Source of the DNA: Candidatus Sumerlaeota bacterium
GTDB lineage: Bacteria; Sumerlaeota; Sumerlaeia; JADFCT01
Direction of reading: 5' to 3'
Assembly: GCA_026398575.1 (NCBI GenBank)
Contig: JAPLSP010000495.1
Location: forward strand, 1 to 21,807
Length of the DNA stretch: 21,807 nucleotides
The notes under the pieces are model-generated. The model did no database searches. It saw only the letters and a list, made by a program, of their open reading frames with translations, and was not told where the DNA came from. A program made the position numbers and the translations under genes. Position 1 is the stretch's first letter, and every line of letters starts with the position of its first letter. This document shows, piece after piece, positions 7,572-15,891 of the stretch.

Positions 7572-7613
7572 CTAATCACCGTTGCTTCCGGCGCCAAGCA
7601 GGAAAAATCCAAA
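7572..7613 (+). repeat. Copy 1 of a diverged ~42-bp direct repeat
   Basis: This stretch matches 11261-11302 at 35 of 42 positions plus one single-base gap. The shared core is GGCGCCAAGCAG followed by AAAAATCCAAA. Here it lies just upstream of the helicase start (minus strand). The rest of the gap up to 7738 shows only the ribosome binding site of the antitoxin gene. Confidence 0.7.
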
Positions 7614-7738
7614 GAAAAGAATGCAGACCCCTGGCTGTCTCATATCGAAAGGAACTCCCTTGACCTCCTTCCCTTCAGCGCGGGAATCTCTCGTCCGATA
7701 AGGATGTCTAAGAAAAGGCCCATAAAGGAAGCGCGATC

Positions 7739-8020
7739 ATGAGCATTGGAACAACACATAAAGTATCAAAAAATGAACACGTTGGTATGCAGAGCGATTC
7801 ACAAGGCGCCCCTGAAGGCCAAAAAGAGCCGGCGGAAGCGTCATTCTGGCGCCACCAAACAATAGAGGAATTGGCCGCAAAGCAGCGAGTCAATCCGGTC
7901 ACGGATTTGAAGCTCCTGCAAGGAACATGGCCGGGAGAAGATGACGATGGTTTTGAGGAATGGATAGAGGAATTGCGGGCATCTCAAATAATTGGAGGAG
8001 GCGCCGCATCCCATGGATAA
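7739..8020 (+). CDS. VapB-like antitoxin of a PIN-toxin module
   Basis: The 93-residue protein has a disordered, polar N-terminus and a C-terminal part (FWRHQTIEELAAKQRVNPVTDLKLL...WPGEDDDGFEEWIEELR). That part resembles antitoxins with the pattern 'SLEELAxxQGVKPVxDLxxLxGxWPEDE' encoded before PIN-domain toxins. In such modules the antitoxin binds the toxin and autoregulates the operon. No folded DNA-binding domain is obvious at the N-terminus. AAAGGAAG precedes the ATG. Its stop codon overlaps the ATG of the vapC remnant by 8 bp, the usual coupled arrangement. The toxin is broken, so this antitoxin is probably orphaned. Confidence 0.75.
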   Translation: MSIGTTHKVSKNEHVGMQSDSQGAPEGQKEPAEASFWRHQTIEELAAKQRVNPVTDLKLLQGTWPGEDDDGFEEWIEELRASQIIGGGAASHG

Positions 8021-8087
8021 GGTAGTTCTCGATACCAACAGCGTTTCTTATTTGGCATTCGAAAGATTGACAACTCCAATATCCTGA
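8013..8087 (+). pseudogene. Truncated VapC/PIN-domain toxin remnant
   Basis: An ATG preceded by GGAGGAGG opens MDKVVLDTNSVSYLAF, a textbook PIN N-terminus with the first acidic active-site residue in LDTN. After about 16 residues the frame loses PIN character and stops at TGA (8085-8087). A PIN toxin is normally about 130-145 residues. From about 8050 onward the DNA is instead the antisense of the 3' end of the large minus-strand gene, so the toxin has lost nearly all of its catalytic domain. Confidence 0.8.
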
Positions 8088-11000
8088 TCGCCTTTCGTGT
8101 TGTCAATCCGGAACACTCCCGGCGCGCGCGTCACGCGGTCGCCGTCTATAAGCTCTATGGCATATTCGCCTTTGAGCCGCCCACAAAAAACCATCTGCCC
8201 GCTAATATTATTGCATTCGAACTCCGACGAATACTCCGAAACGTTGTCACGCATTGGCGGCAGTTTTACGGCTTTAAGCCTCGCCTTGTCGGGCTGGCGC
8301 CATGTCTTCGGCACATCGTCGGGAGTGGGTGCCAGATGCGCGAAAACCAGATGCTCTTCACCTATGACAAAATTCCGTTCCATCGTTCCTTTCAGCCGAA
8401 TATATTCGGTCAATTTGCAGCTATCGGAATCTCTCTTCAGGCGTTCCCCGAATATCCGGATACGATACTCCCCTTCATCAAGCCCGCAGAGGCCGAATCG
8501 CCCTTGCGCATCCATCGGCAAAAAATAACCATCATAGTGGCGATTGGGGATGTCCTCTACTCGCTGAACAAATACCCGTGTTTCACGAGCCGGAAGACCG
8601 AGCGCATTCCTGACGCTGCCAAGCAGCGCACACTTCCTCGAAAGATCAATGTGAATATCTCCCAGATCCTGATCTCCGTTTGAGGTATCCAGCTTGTAAG
8701 GCAACCGGATAAGATAATCATTCGGTGTTCCGCGGGCGTTCTCCAGACAAAGACAATATTCGCCCCGCAGGCGGGCACAAAGAAAGATTGTATTGGCAGG
8801 ACATTTGTATTCATTGCCTCCGGTCATAATATGATCCGGCAAATATGCAATGCGATCATCGCCCAAGTAAGGAATCCAGACGCGAGTCAGGAAAGGCGCC
8901 GGCCATGACTCGGGTTTGTTATCGAAGAAAAGTTTCCCCATAAGGACGTAGTATTTGAAAATGCGCACGGGATGCATTGTTTCACCCTGAACAGTTGCCT
9001 CCTCACTGCTTTCGCGCAAGTATTCGCCCGATGTTCTCAAAAGATAGGCGCCTGCCGGAATTCCCGGTATGCGATAAGAGCGTTGCTCGTTTATGCGCGC
9101 AGCGCCAATCGCCCTGTGTTGATGCGTCTCCGTGTCCCGCCAGACGGGATCCTCCAAAGTAATTCTGATGCGGGAAGTTGGTTCATCTATGGCGCCCAGG
9201 AGTGGGCCGCTTAGCGCGCATGTTCCAGTTGAATCTATGCTAAAATGGAGCACACATTCCTGACCAGGCGATAGAAGCGCTTCCGCACTGTAATCATGAT
9301 CAGGCAATTCCACTCTGATACCATATCTGCCTTGCGGCAAGTCGTCGCATACATAACATTGGCTCGATTCCTCCCACCTGAATTCAAAATCTCTACGTTT
9401 GGAATAGCGGTCAAATTCCACTTTGGCGTCTCTTGCCGGCTTGCCATCCAAGGTTATATTTAGCCGGATTCTGGAATGCTTTGCCAAGCCAATGAGAATG
9501 GCGGTGTCTGAGGACGTCTCCTTGTTCACTAATCCTCTCCAGTATCCGCCGAAGCCCCATCTCCTTGACTCCCACGATCCATAAGGGATGCTGCTTTCCA
9601 GATATCCTTTTGCTATTACACTACTGGAACCAAGACGCTCATTCAGAACAAACCGCCCATTCGGGTTTGTAGTTGCTCTGATACCCCTGTAGAAGATATC
9701 CTCAAACGCATCATTCCTGGCGCCATGACTTGGCGTCTCAATAAAAGTCAATACAAGCGCCCCTTCTATTGGCTTGCTGGTTGCCAAATCATAGACCATG
9801 CCTTCCAGCGGCATTTCGGGATACATAAGAAACGTCAGCTCGGTGGCTTTGTCCTTGGGCCGCGCAATGACATCTCTTTCCTCCCGCATGGGGTAACCCT
9901 TGGCTTGAAAGAGAAGAGCATATCGCACACCTTTCGTCAGGTTGCGAAACGCAAATCTCCCATCGGAATCTTTGTAGGTTACGTGCTCATCCATTTCAGG
10001 ATCGCCATACTCCTTGTAGTGGACGGTGTAGTTCGCCAGCGGAGCGCTTGTGTCCACGTCAATGAGCCGTCCCTTGATGACGCCCGGACCTGTGCCGTCG
10101 GCCGGCGCCGAAACTTTTGCTTCCTGCAAGGAAACGACTTTGTTGTGGTCGTACTTCGCGTTGTCGAGCCCCACGTCGCTGACATGCCATGACCGCCCGT
10201 AGGCGCTGACATCCAAGGCGTATCGCCCACGGAATCGCCCGTCAAACACCAAGCGGTCCGAAGAGCGATCGGAGTCTTTCAGTGAGATGGCCTGGGTTGT
10301 AATGCAAATCCCCGCCGGCTCTCCCGGGAATAACTCTTGCAGCGTTATCGTAGCCGTCGCATCTTTGGCGTCTACGAAGTCATTAGGCGAGAAGTTTAGC
10401 GATACAAAATGTTTCTCCCAAAGAAAGAAATCCCGTTGCAGGATTCCCGCGACGCGCAGTGTCTCCATAGAAGCATAGGATTCGCTCAGCTCAGGGCTGA
10501 ACTCAAATGTAATACGATATTCCTCTTGGTCCAAACCGAAATAAGCGAACCGCCCCTGTGAGTCCGTCATGATTTCTCTGCAAAAAGCCGGCGACCATTT
10601 GCCGTCCAACTTTTTGTTCAGAGATATGGGTTTTCCCGATAGAGGTTGACCTTCGGTCGTCTTCAGCCTCCCCAGCAATGCGTGTGACAAATCGAAATGA
10701 ATGTCGCCCAAATCCTGTAAGCCCCTTCGGGAATCGAGGGACACTGCTTTGCCGATGACGAAACTCGAATGCTCCAGATACCGCGCTTTGAGAAGCGTCA
10801 TCCAATAGTCGCCGTAAAACACCCTTCCGTCGTCAAAGAGAAAGGTCCCGTCCTTTTTTAATTCACACCCTATGCCTCCTATACCGCTCAAATCCCTTGG
10901 GTGTTCACCGCTGGGCGACGGTCCATGAAACTTCCACAAATATACCGTATTCGCATCCAGGTCCGTCCATGACGCAGGGGGATGATCCAGGACTACTCGC

Positions 11001-11185
11001 CCTTTTAGATTGGGCACAGGTATGAAAACGGGGACGCCGCTTGTAACTTCATTATTTTGCGCCAAGGCGGCGCGCTGGCCCGAGGAAGCCTGAAAAACAA
11101 GAATTGCCGCCACGGCCAGGAACAACACGTATGAATGAGGTTCCAGGGCAGGCAATCCACCGCATCGCTTTATTGGACATGACAT
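8048..11185 (-). CDS. Large exported protein with carboxypeptidase-regulatory-like repeats and an internal duplication
   Basis: The ATG at 11185 is preferred because GAGGA lies just before it; an ATG at 11197 would add four residues, and numbers below use that longer form (1,049 residues). A signal segment (YVLFLAVAAILVFQASSG...ALAQ) is followed only by beta-sandwich-like modules. Regulatory-like modules are marked by VIKGRLIDVDTSAPLANYTVH...DSDGRFAFRNL and LEGMVYDLATSKPIEGALV...NPNGRFVL (about 370-530). Two ~300-residue blocks, 62-358 and 751-1049, are related. Both contain DLGDIH(F/I)DLS...ALLG, D(S/A)QGRF...GLD(Q/E)(E)EYRI, (Q/E)R(D/N)F...EH(F/L)V and a final (F/L)(R/K)G(R/E)YA module. Such modules serve adhesion or carbohydrate-surface roles in other proteins, but no function can be assigned. 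The stop codon lies inside the vapC remnant, so the C-terminus may have been altered by that junction. Confidence 0.85.
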   Translation of the reverse strand: MSCPIKRCGGLPALEPHSYVLFLAVAAILVFQASSGQRAALAQNNEVTSGVPVFIPVPNLKGRVVLDHPPASWTDLDANTVYLWKFHGPSPSGEHPRDLSGIGGIGCELKKDGTFLFDDGRVFYGDYWMTLLKARYLEHSSFVIGKAVSLDSRRGLQDLGDIHFDLSHALLGRLKTTEGQPLSGKPISLNKKLDGKWSPAFCREIMTDSQGRFAYFGLDQEEYRITFEFSPELSESYASMETLRVAGILQRDFFLWEKHFVSLNFSPNDFVDAKDATATITLQELFPGEPAGICITTQAISLKDSDRSSDRLVFDGRFRGRYALDVSAYGRSWHVSDVGLDNAKYDHNKVVSLQEAKVSAPADGTGPGVIKGRLIDVDTSAPLANYTVHYKEYGDPEMDEHVTYKDSDGRFAFRNLTKGVRYALLFQAKGYPMREERDVIARPKDKATELTFLMYPEMPLEGMVYDLATSKPIEGALVLTFIETPSHGARNDAFEDIFYRGIRATTNPNGRFVLNERLGSSSVIAKGYLESSIPYGSWESRRWGFGGYWRGLVNKETSSDTAILIGLAKHSRIRLNITLDGKPARDAKVEFDRYSKRRDFEFRWEESSQCYVCDDLPQGRYGIRVELPDHDYSAEALLSPGQECVLHFSIDSTGTCALSGPLLGAIDEPTSRIRITLEDPVWRDTETHQHRAIGAARINEQRSYRIPGIPAGAYLLRTSGEYLRESSEEATVQGETMHPVRIFKYYVLMGKLFFDNKPESWPAPFLTRVWIPYLGDDRIAYLPDHIMTGGNEYKCPANTIFLCARLRGEYCLCLENARGTPNDYLIRLPYKLDTSNGDQDLGDIHIDLSRKCALLGSVRNALGLPARETRVFVQRVEDIPNRHYDGYFLPMDAQGRFGLCGLDEGEYRIRIFGERLKRDSDSCKLTEYIRLKGTMERNFVIGEEHLVFAHLAPTPDDVPKTWRQPDKARLKAVKLPPMRDNVSEYSSEFECNNISGQMVFCGRLKGEYAIELIDGDRVTRAPGVFRIDNTKGDQDIGVVNLSNAK

Positions 11186-11260
11186 AATTGTCCTCATTTC
11201 GGGAAAGAGAAAACGGCTTCCATGCTCCCACGCACCGGCAGAGATGTGAACGCATGAACA

Positions 11261-11302
11261 CTAATCGTCGCCGCGTCGGGCGCCAAGCAGAAAAATCCAA
11301 AC
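11261..11302 (+). repeat. Copy 2 of the diverged ~42-bp direct repeat
   Basis: This is the same-orientation partner of 7572-7613 with the shared core GGCGCCAAGCAG-AAAAATCCAAA. It sits in the 137-bp gap upstream of the large exported-protein gene, as copy 1 sits upstream of the helicase gene. It could be a promoter-linked element or the trace of a duplication. Confidence 0.7.
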
Positions 11303-11322
11303 GCAAAAATGTGCATGCAGAA

Positions 11323-12723
11323 TTACCTGCCACTCGATAGGAGCGGCGCAGCCAGGATTGCGATTTGCGATGAAGTGGCGGCGTCTATTCCCACGCAATA
11401 GACTCGCGGGCCGGAGATTGTAAGCGGGTAGAGATCGAAGATGGCAAAATCAGAGCGCGGGGGACAGAGACGGCGCGTGTTTTCGGGCGTGCCGTCGCTC
11501 TCCCAGACGCCGGGCGCCGCAACCCCATCGCCGGCGACGAAATACAGCCGCTCTTTCGCTGCCGCGAAAAGACTCGGACGCGAGCCTATCGAGCCGGGAC
11601 ATAAATCCTTGACCATGCGCGTGCCGTCGGGCGTTCCGTCGCTTCGCCATAGTTCCTGGCCGTGAAGGCCGTCATCCGCGGAGAAATACGCGATGCCGTC
11701 AAGCGTGACGATGGCGGCGCGCAGGGCGGCGGCAATCGAGCCGCTCGTTCCGGCGAAGATGTCCTTGACGAGCAGGGTCCCATCCAGCGAGCCGTTGCTT
11801 TTCCAGAGCTCACGCCCGTGAACGCCGTCATTCGCGAAAAAGTACAAGCTTTCTCCGGACGCGGCGCAATCATTGGCGTCCAGTCCCTGTTCCGGCCAGT
11901 TGCTTTTCAGCAATACTGTTCCCGAAGAGCTTCCGTCGCTCCTCCAGAGATTTGTTTTTGATGCCGGAGTCAGAGTGAAATAATATATGCTCCTTCCGCA
12001 GGCGGCCATACCCGTGCAGAGAAGACGGCTGAAACAGATCGGCGCCAGGGCCGCGGCCATCGTCGTTCCCGGCTCCGTCCCGTCGCTCTTCCACAATTCC
12101 CTTCCCTCTTTCAGAAAGAAGCACGCGCCGCCCGCATTCGTCAGCGCATAGGGCTTGTTCCGGCCGTCAGGGAACGATTTGACGATTGTCGCGCGGTCCG
12201 ATACGCCATCGCATTTCCACAGGGTATTTCCCGAGGCAAAGAAAAACTGATCGTTCACCTTCGTGAGATAACCGGGGAAGGGAATGCTTTTGATCCGGCG
12301 CGTCCCGCTCTCCGTTCCATCGCTTCGCCATAGTCCGTCGCCATACTTGTCTGTCGCGGAGAAGAAGAGGGAACCATTCAGGCTCGTTAAGAAATACAAG
12401 AAGGGCGCGCCATATTGGTTGGAATAGTTGGAGGCGACGCGCGTAACTTTCTTAACGCGCCTAGCTTGCGCGCCAATTTTCCATAGCCATCCTTTCCGCG
12501 TGAACTCCTCCGCGGGGGCGCCTTTCTTCTTGATTTCATCGGCCACGAAAAACACCGTCTCATTCATATCCACGATATTCGAAAGCGTGCCTTTGGCGCG
12601 GGGCGCCACCCAAACCGTTTCCATACCCGACAGATCGCGATTGGTTCGAGAGCAGCTATGAAGCAGCGCGGCAAAGCCAGACGCGACGATCAGCGAAAGC
12701 AGGATGACAGCGGAACGACGCAT
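11323..12723 (-). CDS. ELWxxDGT-repeat beta-propeller lipoprotein
   Basis: The 466-residue protein has a signal peptide ending in a lipobox-like LLHSC, with C24 as the probable lipidated cysteine. Seven ELWxxDGT-type units follow: LWRSDGTESGT (131), LWKCDGVSDRA (168), ELWKSDGTEPGT (210), LWRSDGSSSGT (259), ELWKSNGSLDGT (306), ELWRSDGTPDGT (358) and VWESDGTPENT (407). The spacing is 37-52 residues, and a degenerate unit lies near residue 78. This is the pattern of a secreted beta-propeller of unknown function. GGAGG lies 9 bases before the ATG. The next gene downstream is also exported, but the 137-bp gap leaves co-transcription open. Confidence 0.9.
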   Translation of the reverse strand: MRRSAVILLSLIVASGFAALLHSCSRTNRDLSGMETVWVAPRAKGTLSNIVDMNETVFFVADEIKKKGAPAEEFTRKGWLWKIGAQARRVKKVTRVASNYSNQYGAPFLYFLTSLNGSLFFSATDKYGDGLWRSDGTESGTRRIKSIPFPGYLTKVNDQFFFASGNTLWKCDGVSDRATIVKSFPDGRNKPYALTNAGGACFFLKEGRELWKSDGTEPGTTMAAALAPICFSRLLCTGMAACGRSIYYFTLTPASKTNLWRSDGSSSGTVLLKSNWPEQGLDANDCAASGESLYFFANDGVHGRELWKSNGSLDGTLLVKDIFAGTSGSIAAALRAAIVTLDGIAYFSADDGLHGQELWRSDGTPDGTRMVKDLCPGSIGSRPSLFAAAKERLYFVAGDGVAAPGVWESDGTPENTRRLCPPRSDFAIFDLYPLTISGPRVYCVGIDAATSSQIAILAAPLLSSGR

Positions 12724-12752
12724 GATTTGACGCCTCCAGGATGGCTCATGGC

Positions 12753-12774
12753 CACGCTTGCCGTCACAAGCGTG
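12753..12774. terminator. Hairpin between the AT-rich gene and the ELWxxDGT gene
   Basis: CACGCTTG (12753-12760) pairs perfectly with CAAGCGTG (12767-12774) around a 6-nt loop. It lies downstream of the 178-codon gene and about 30 bp upstream of the ELWxxDGT start on the minus strand. There is no T-run, so it could equally be an operator or a leader hairpin. Confidence 0.4.
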
Positions 12775-12885
12775 TTATCCCAAACTGATCGGCAAGCGCT
12801 TGGCTACATAAGCACACGCGTCCTTCACGATCCATAGGAGTATTGTAAAATAATTGTCAAACTTCAGGGCGGCGCGAATTTCCGA

Positions 12886-13422
12886 TTACTCGTCGTCTTT
12901 TTTATTGGAGGTTAACAGGATAGTCGTGCTTGTAGGGTCGAAGGTTGGCTTTACGGCAGGCTTTTTGGAAATCAGAACCAACTCAAAACCACCGATATCC
13001 TCATCGGGATCGAATAATGTCAATGAATATCCTTCTTCGGTATTCTTCACGGCAGCCTTCGGCATCTCAGCGGACTTGTCGCACTCTCTAAATGCAATTA
13101 AATTATCAATATTATCCAGTTTCCATTTGCCCTTGACATGATCAAGTGTAACAGACAGTTTATCTTTCGAAGCGATATCCATATTCATTGGCAATCGGGC
13201 TTCAAAAGTATGATCATCTTTGAAATGAACGACAATCTCATGCTCGGCAGGAAAATCGAATTTTTTTCTGCACTCGGGAGATAATTTCCATAAGCCGAAA
13301 ATATCGGCGGAAGAGACTCGCGGCGAGCTCATGAAGCTCGTATAGATGCTGTTAAATATAAATGAGATTAATATTATAGCTATTACGGCAAAAATTATTG
13401 GATTTAGAAGAGAGCGATTCAT
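12886..13422 (-). CDS. Membrane-anchored small protein of unknown function, AT-rich
   Basis: The 178 residues start with an uncleaved-looking hydrophobic segment (LLNPIIFAVIAIILISFIF). A probably beta-rich exported domain follows (IFGLWKLSPECRKKF, EIVVHFKDDHTFEARLPMN, VKGKWKLDNIDNLIAF, GYSLTLFDPDED, FELVLISKKP). The alternating strands and the 'FGLWKL...GKWKLD' pattern suggest a lipocalin-like or META-like barrel, but I cannot name a family. Its ATG overlaps the TGA of the NuoEF-like gene as ATGA, so translation is likely coupled to that redox gene. The DNA is visibly AT-richer than its neighbours: 20 of 60 bases are G or C at 13081-13140, against 41 of 60 at 14041-14100. Confidence 0.75.
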   Translation of the reverse strand: MNRSLLNPIIFAVIAIILISFIFNSIYTSFMSSPRVSSADIFGLWKLSPECRKKFDFPAEHEIVVHFKDDHTFEARLPMNMDIASKDKLSVTLDHVKGKWKLDNIDNLIAFRECDKSAEMPKAAVKNTEEGYSLTLFDPDEDIGGFELVLISKKPAVKPTFDPTSTTILLTSNKKDDE

Positions 13423-15833
13423 GGATTTTTTGCCTGGATACTGATTGCTTCAACGGGGCAGACGGTTTTGCAGGCGCCACAGCGAATGCAGATCGCGTCA
13501 TCCACCACCTGGCGCTTGTAAGGCTTTGGCGCGATGGCATTGACCGGGCAGATTTGCGCGCAGAGCGTACAGCCGATGCAACGCTCGCCAACCATGTAGC
13601 GAATCAGCGCGGCGCACTTGCCAGCCGGACAGCGCCCTTGAACGTGCGCGTCGTATTCATCGCGGAAAAACCGGATCGTCGTCAGGACGGGATTGGGCGC
13701 GCTCTTGCCGAGGCCGCACAGACTGGAGCGCTTGATCTGATGTCCCAGGGTTTCGAGTTCCTCAACGTCCTTGGCCTGGCCCTGGCCGGCGCAGAGGCGC
13801 TGGAGGATTTCCAGCATGCGCTTGGTGCCGATGCGGCAGAACGTGCAGCGCCCACAGGATTCCTTCTGCGTGAAGTCGAGGAAGAAGCGCGCCACGTCCA
13901 CCATGCACGCCGCGTCATCCAGCACGACCAACCCGCCCGAGCCCATGATCGCGCCCGTTTCGCGCAGCGCGTCATAGTCAATCGCCGTGTCCGACAGCCG
14001 CGCTGGAACGCAGCCGCCCGATGGGCCGCCGATCTGCACGGCTTTGAAGCGCCGCCCTTTGTCCGCATCGCGCACGCCGCCGCCGATCTCCTCGACGATC
14101 TCGCGGATCGTCGTCCCCATTGGCACTTCGATCAATCCGCCGCGCGCCACGCGCCCCGCCAGCGCAAAAACTTTCGTTCCCTTGCTCCCCTGCGTGCCGA
14201 TGGCGGCGAAGGCCTCCGGGCCGTTGCGGATGATCCAGGGCATGGCGCACAGCGTCTCGACGTTGTTGACGTTGGTCGGGCAACCCCACAAGCCTTTTTC
14301 GGCGGGATAGGGCGGACGGAATCGCGGCATGCCGCGCCGCCCTTCGATCGAGGCCATCAGCGCGGTTTCTTCGCCACAGACGAACGCGCCCGCTCCGCGC
14401 ATGACCCGCAACCGCAGGCTGAAATCCGATCCGAAGATTCGCTCGCCCAGCAAGCCGCGTTCTTCGGCCTGCTGGATGGCCTTTTCAATGCGCTGGACGG
14501 CGAGGCGATATTCAGCGCGAATGTAGAAGTAGCCTTCGCTGGCGCCCACGGCGCGCGCGGCAATGGCCAGACCTTCCAAGACGCGGTGCGGATAAGCCTC
14601 GAGCAGCATCCGGTCCATGAAGGCGCCCGGATCGCCTTCGTCGCCGTTGCAGATGACGAATTTACGTTCGCCGGGCGCATTGCGCGTCAGCATCCACTTG
14701 TCCGCCGTCGGGAATCCGGCGCCGCCGCGTCCACGCAATCCCGACTGCCGCGCGGTTTCAATAATTTGGTCCGGTGTGCGCTCGAGCGCGCTGCGCCGCA
14801 GCGCTTCGTAACCGCCTGCCGCCATATAGCCGTTCACGTCCAGAGGATCGAGCGCCCCGCAATTGGCCGTGACGATGCGCGCCTGCGGCCCCAGGAACTG
14901 GCAGGCGGCGCCGTGCTTCGGATCAATCTCGCTATAGGGAAGTTTGCCTCCGTCTCCATTTTCCGGCGCGGCAAGAAATTCAACTGCCGCTCCGATCACC
15001 CGTCGCGCCTTGCGCCAGATTCCCACCACGGGCACGTGGCGGCGAACGATCCGCTCGGCGCTGCGGGCATTGCCGTCGCCATAGAGCGTGGATTGGCCCG
15101 ACGGCGTGACCACCTCGACCAGCGGCACGCGATGGCACATCCCCGTGCAGCCGACCGCTTTGATGACGACACGCGCGCCGGTCTCGCGCGCCACGCGTTC
15201 GAGCGCGGCGCGCACTTCCTGGCTGCCGCTGGCCATGCAACATGAGTTCAGGCCGATCCGAATTTCATATCCAGGCAGAGATTCCGGCGCCGCCGATTCC
15301 TTCTTTTTTGCCGCCTGCGCCGCGGCGGCAGCGGGGCGATGCAATCCGGCGGCTTCGTCTTTGAGAAACTTCTCGACCGCCGCCGTTATCTTGGTCGCGT
15401 CCAGCCGCCCGAACGTCAGTTCGTCAATCAGCATGACCGGCGCCAGCGAACAGCAACCCAGGCAGGCCACGCGCTCGACGGTGAACGCGCCGTCGGGAGA
15501 GGTGTCTTTCCCTGGCGCGACTTTCAGATGATGCAGCAGCGTTTCCGTTACGCGCTCAGCGCCCGCAACGTGACACGCCGTGCCGTGGCAAACCTGGATG
15601 AGATGCTTGCCGCCGCCGTGATGGCGGAACTGGCGATAAAAAGTGGAGACGCCCGTGAGTTGCGCCGGAGTGATGCGGGTTTTCTCGCAGACGCGCTCCA
15701 GCGCCTCGCGCGGCAGATATTTCCAGCGCCCCTGCATCTCCTGCAGGATCGGGATCGCCGCCTCCGGACCGCTCCCGCATCGGCCGATGATGCGGTCGGT
15801 TTCAGCTATGATGGATTCCAACTCAGGTGTCAT
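13419..15833 (-). CDS. NuoE-NuoF fusion with C-terminal 2[4Fe-4S] ferredoxin (NADH-oxidising diaphorase subunit)
   Basis: Numbering is from the ATG at 15833 (804 residues); an upstream TTG would extend it by 37. Domain 1 is NuoE-like, with a [2Fe-2S] site at C82, C87, C124 and C128 (VCHGTAC...ACLGCC). Next comes a thioredoxin-like ferredoxin segment (NSCCMASG...GCTGMC). The NuoF core has GLRGRGGAGFPTADKW (FMN/NADH), ICNGDEGDPGAF, an SLBB part and the [4Fe-4S] ligands SCGRCTFC plus a cysteine in SLCGLG (C660, C663, C666, C706). The C-terminus carries two CxxCxxC-xxx-C clusters (752-762 and 782-792). This layout is typical of NADH-linked subunits of electron-bifurcating [FeFe]-hydrogenases or NAD-dependent formate dehydrogenases. 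It passes electrons between NADH and ferredoxin or a partner. No catalytic partner is in the window, so its reaction is undecided. It is probably cytoplasmic. Confidence 0.9.
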   Translation of the reverse strand: MTPELESIIAETDRIIGRCGSGPEAAIPILQEMQGRWKYLPREALERVCEKTRITPAQLTGVSTFYRQFRHHGGGKHLIQVCHGTACHVAGAERVTETLLHHLKVAPGKDTSPDGAFTVERVACLGCCSLAPVMLIDELTFGRLDATKITAAVEKFLKDEAAGLHRPAAAAAQAAKKKESAAPESLPGYEIRIGLNSCCMASGSQEVRAALERVARETGARVVIKAVGCTGMCHRVPLVEVVTPSGQSTLYGDGNARSAERIVRRHVPVVGIWRKARRVIGAAVEFLAAPENGDGGKLPYSEIDPKHGAACQFLGPQARIVTANCGALDPLDVNGYMAAGGYEALRRSALERTPDQIIETARQSGLRGRGGAGFPTADKWMLTRNAPGERKFVICNGDEGDPGAFMDRMLLEAYPHRVLEGLAIAARAVGASEGYFYIRAEYRLAVQRIEKAIQQAEERGLLGERIFGSDFSLRLRVMRGAGAFVCGEETALMASIEGRRGMPRFRPPYPAEKGLWGCPTNVNNVETLCAMPWIIRNGPEAFAAIGTQGSKGTKVFALAGRVARGGLIEVPMGTTIREIVEEIGGGVRDADKGRRFKAVQIGGPSGGCVPARLSDTAIDYDALRETGAIMGSGGLVVLDDAACMVDVARFFLDFTQKESCGRCTFCRIGTKRMLEILQRLCAGQGQAKDVEELETLGHQIKRSSLCGLGKSAPNPVLTTIRFFRDEYDAHVQGRCPAGKCAALIRYMVGERCIGCTLCAQICPVNAIAPKPYKRQVVDDAICIRCGACKTVCPVEAISIQAKNP

Positions 15834-15864
15834 ATTTCTGTTTTGTGGATCCCCGAAAAACTTA

Positions 15865-15891
15865 ATTAAAACTACATTGCCGCATTGACAA
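15865..15891 (-). promoter_or_regulatory. Possible sigma70-like promoter of the NuoEF fusion
   Basis: On the minus strand TTGTCA (15891-15886) and TTTAAT (15870-15865) are separated by 15 bp, about 30 bp before the ATG at 15833. Both hexamers are close to consensus but the spacer is short, so this is a weak prediction. Confidence 0.25.

Noticed and set aside
6367..7575. 402-codon plus-strand ORF
   Set aside because: It is antisense to the helicase motor domain and has no recognisable motif. It is open by GC-rich codon bias.
7660..7700. Promoter with TTGACC -35 box ahead of the antitoxin gene
   Set aside because: No acceptable -10 hexamer lies at 16-18 bp spacing.
11254..11340. 28-codon plus-strand ORF (MNTNRRRVGRQAEKSKRKN...)
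   Set aside because: It overlaps direct-repeat copy 2 and lacks a good ribosome binding site. The equivalent frame at copy 1 is not conserved as an ORF start.
13398..15245. 615-codon plus-strand ORF
   Set aside because: It is antisense to the NuoE-NuoF fusion, whose Fe-S and flavin motifs are unmistakable. The plus-strand translation is rich in His/Arg/Asp and resembles no family.
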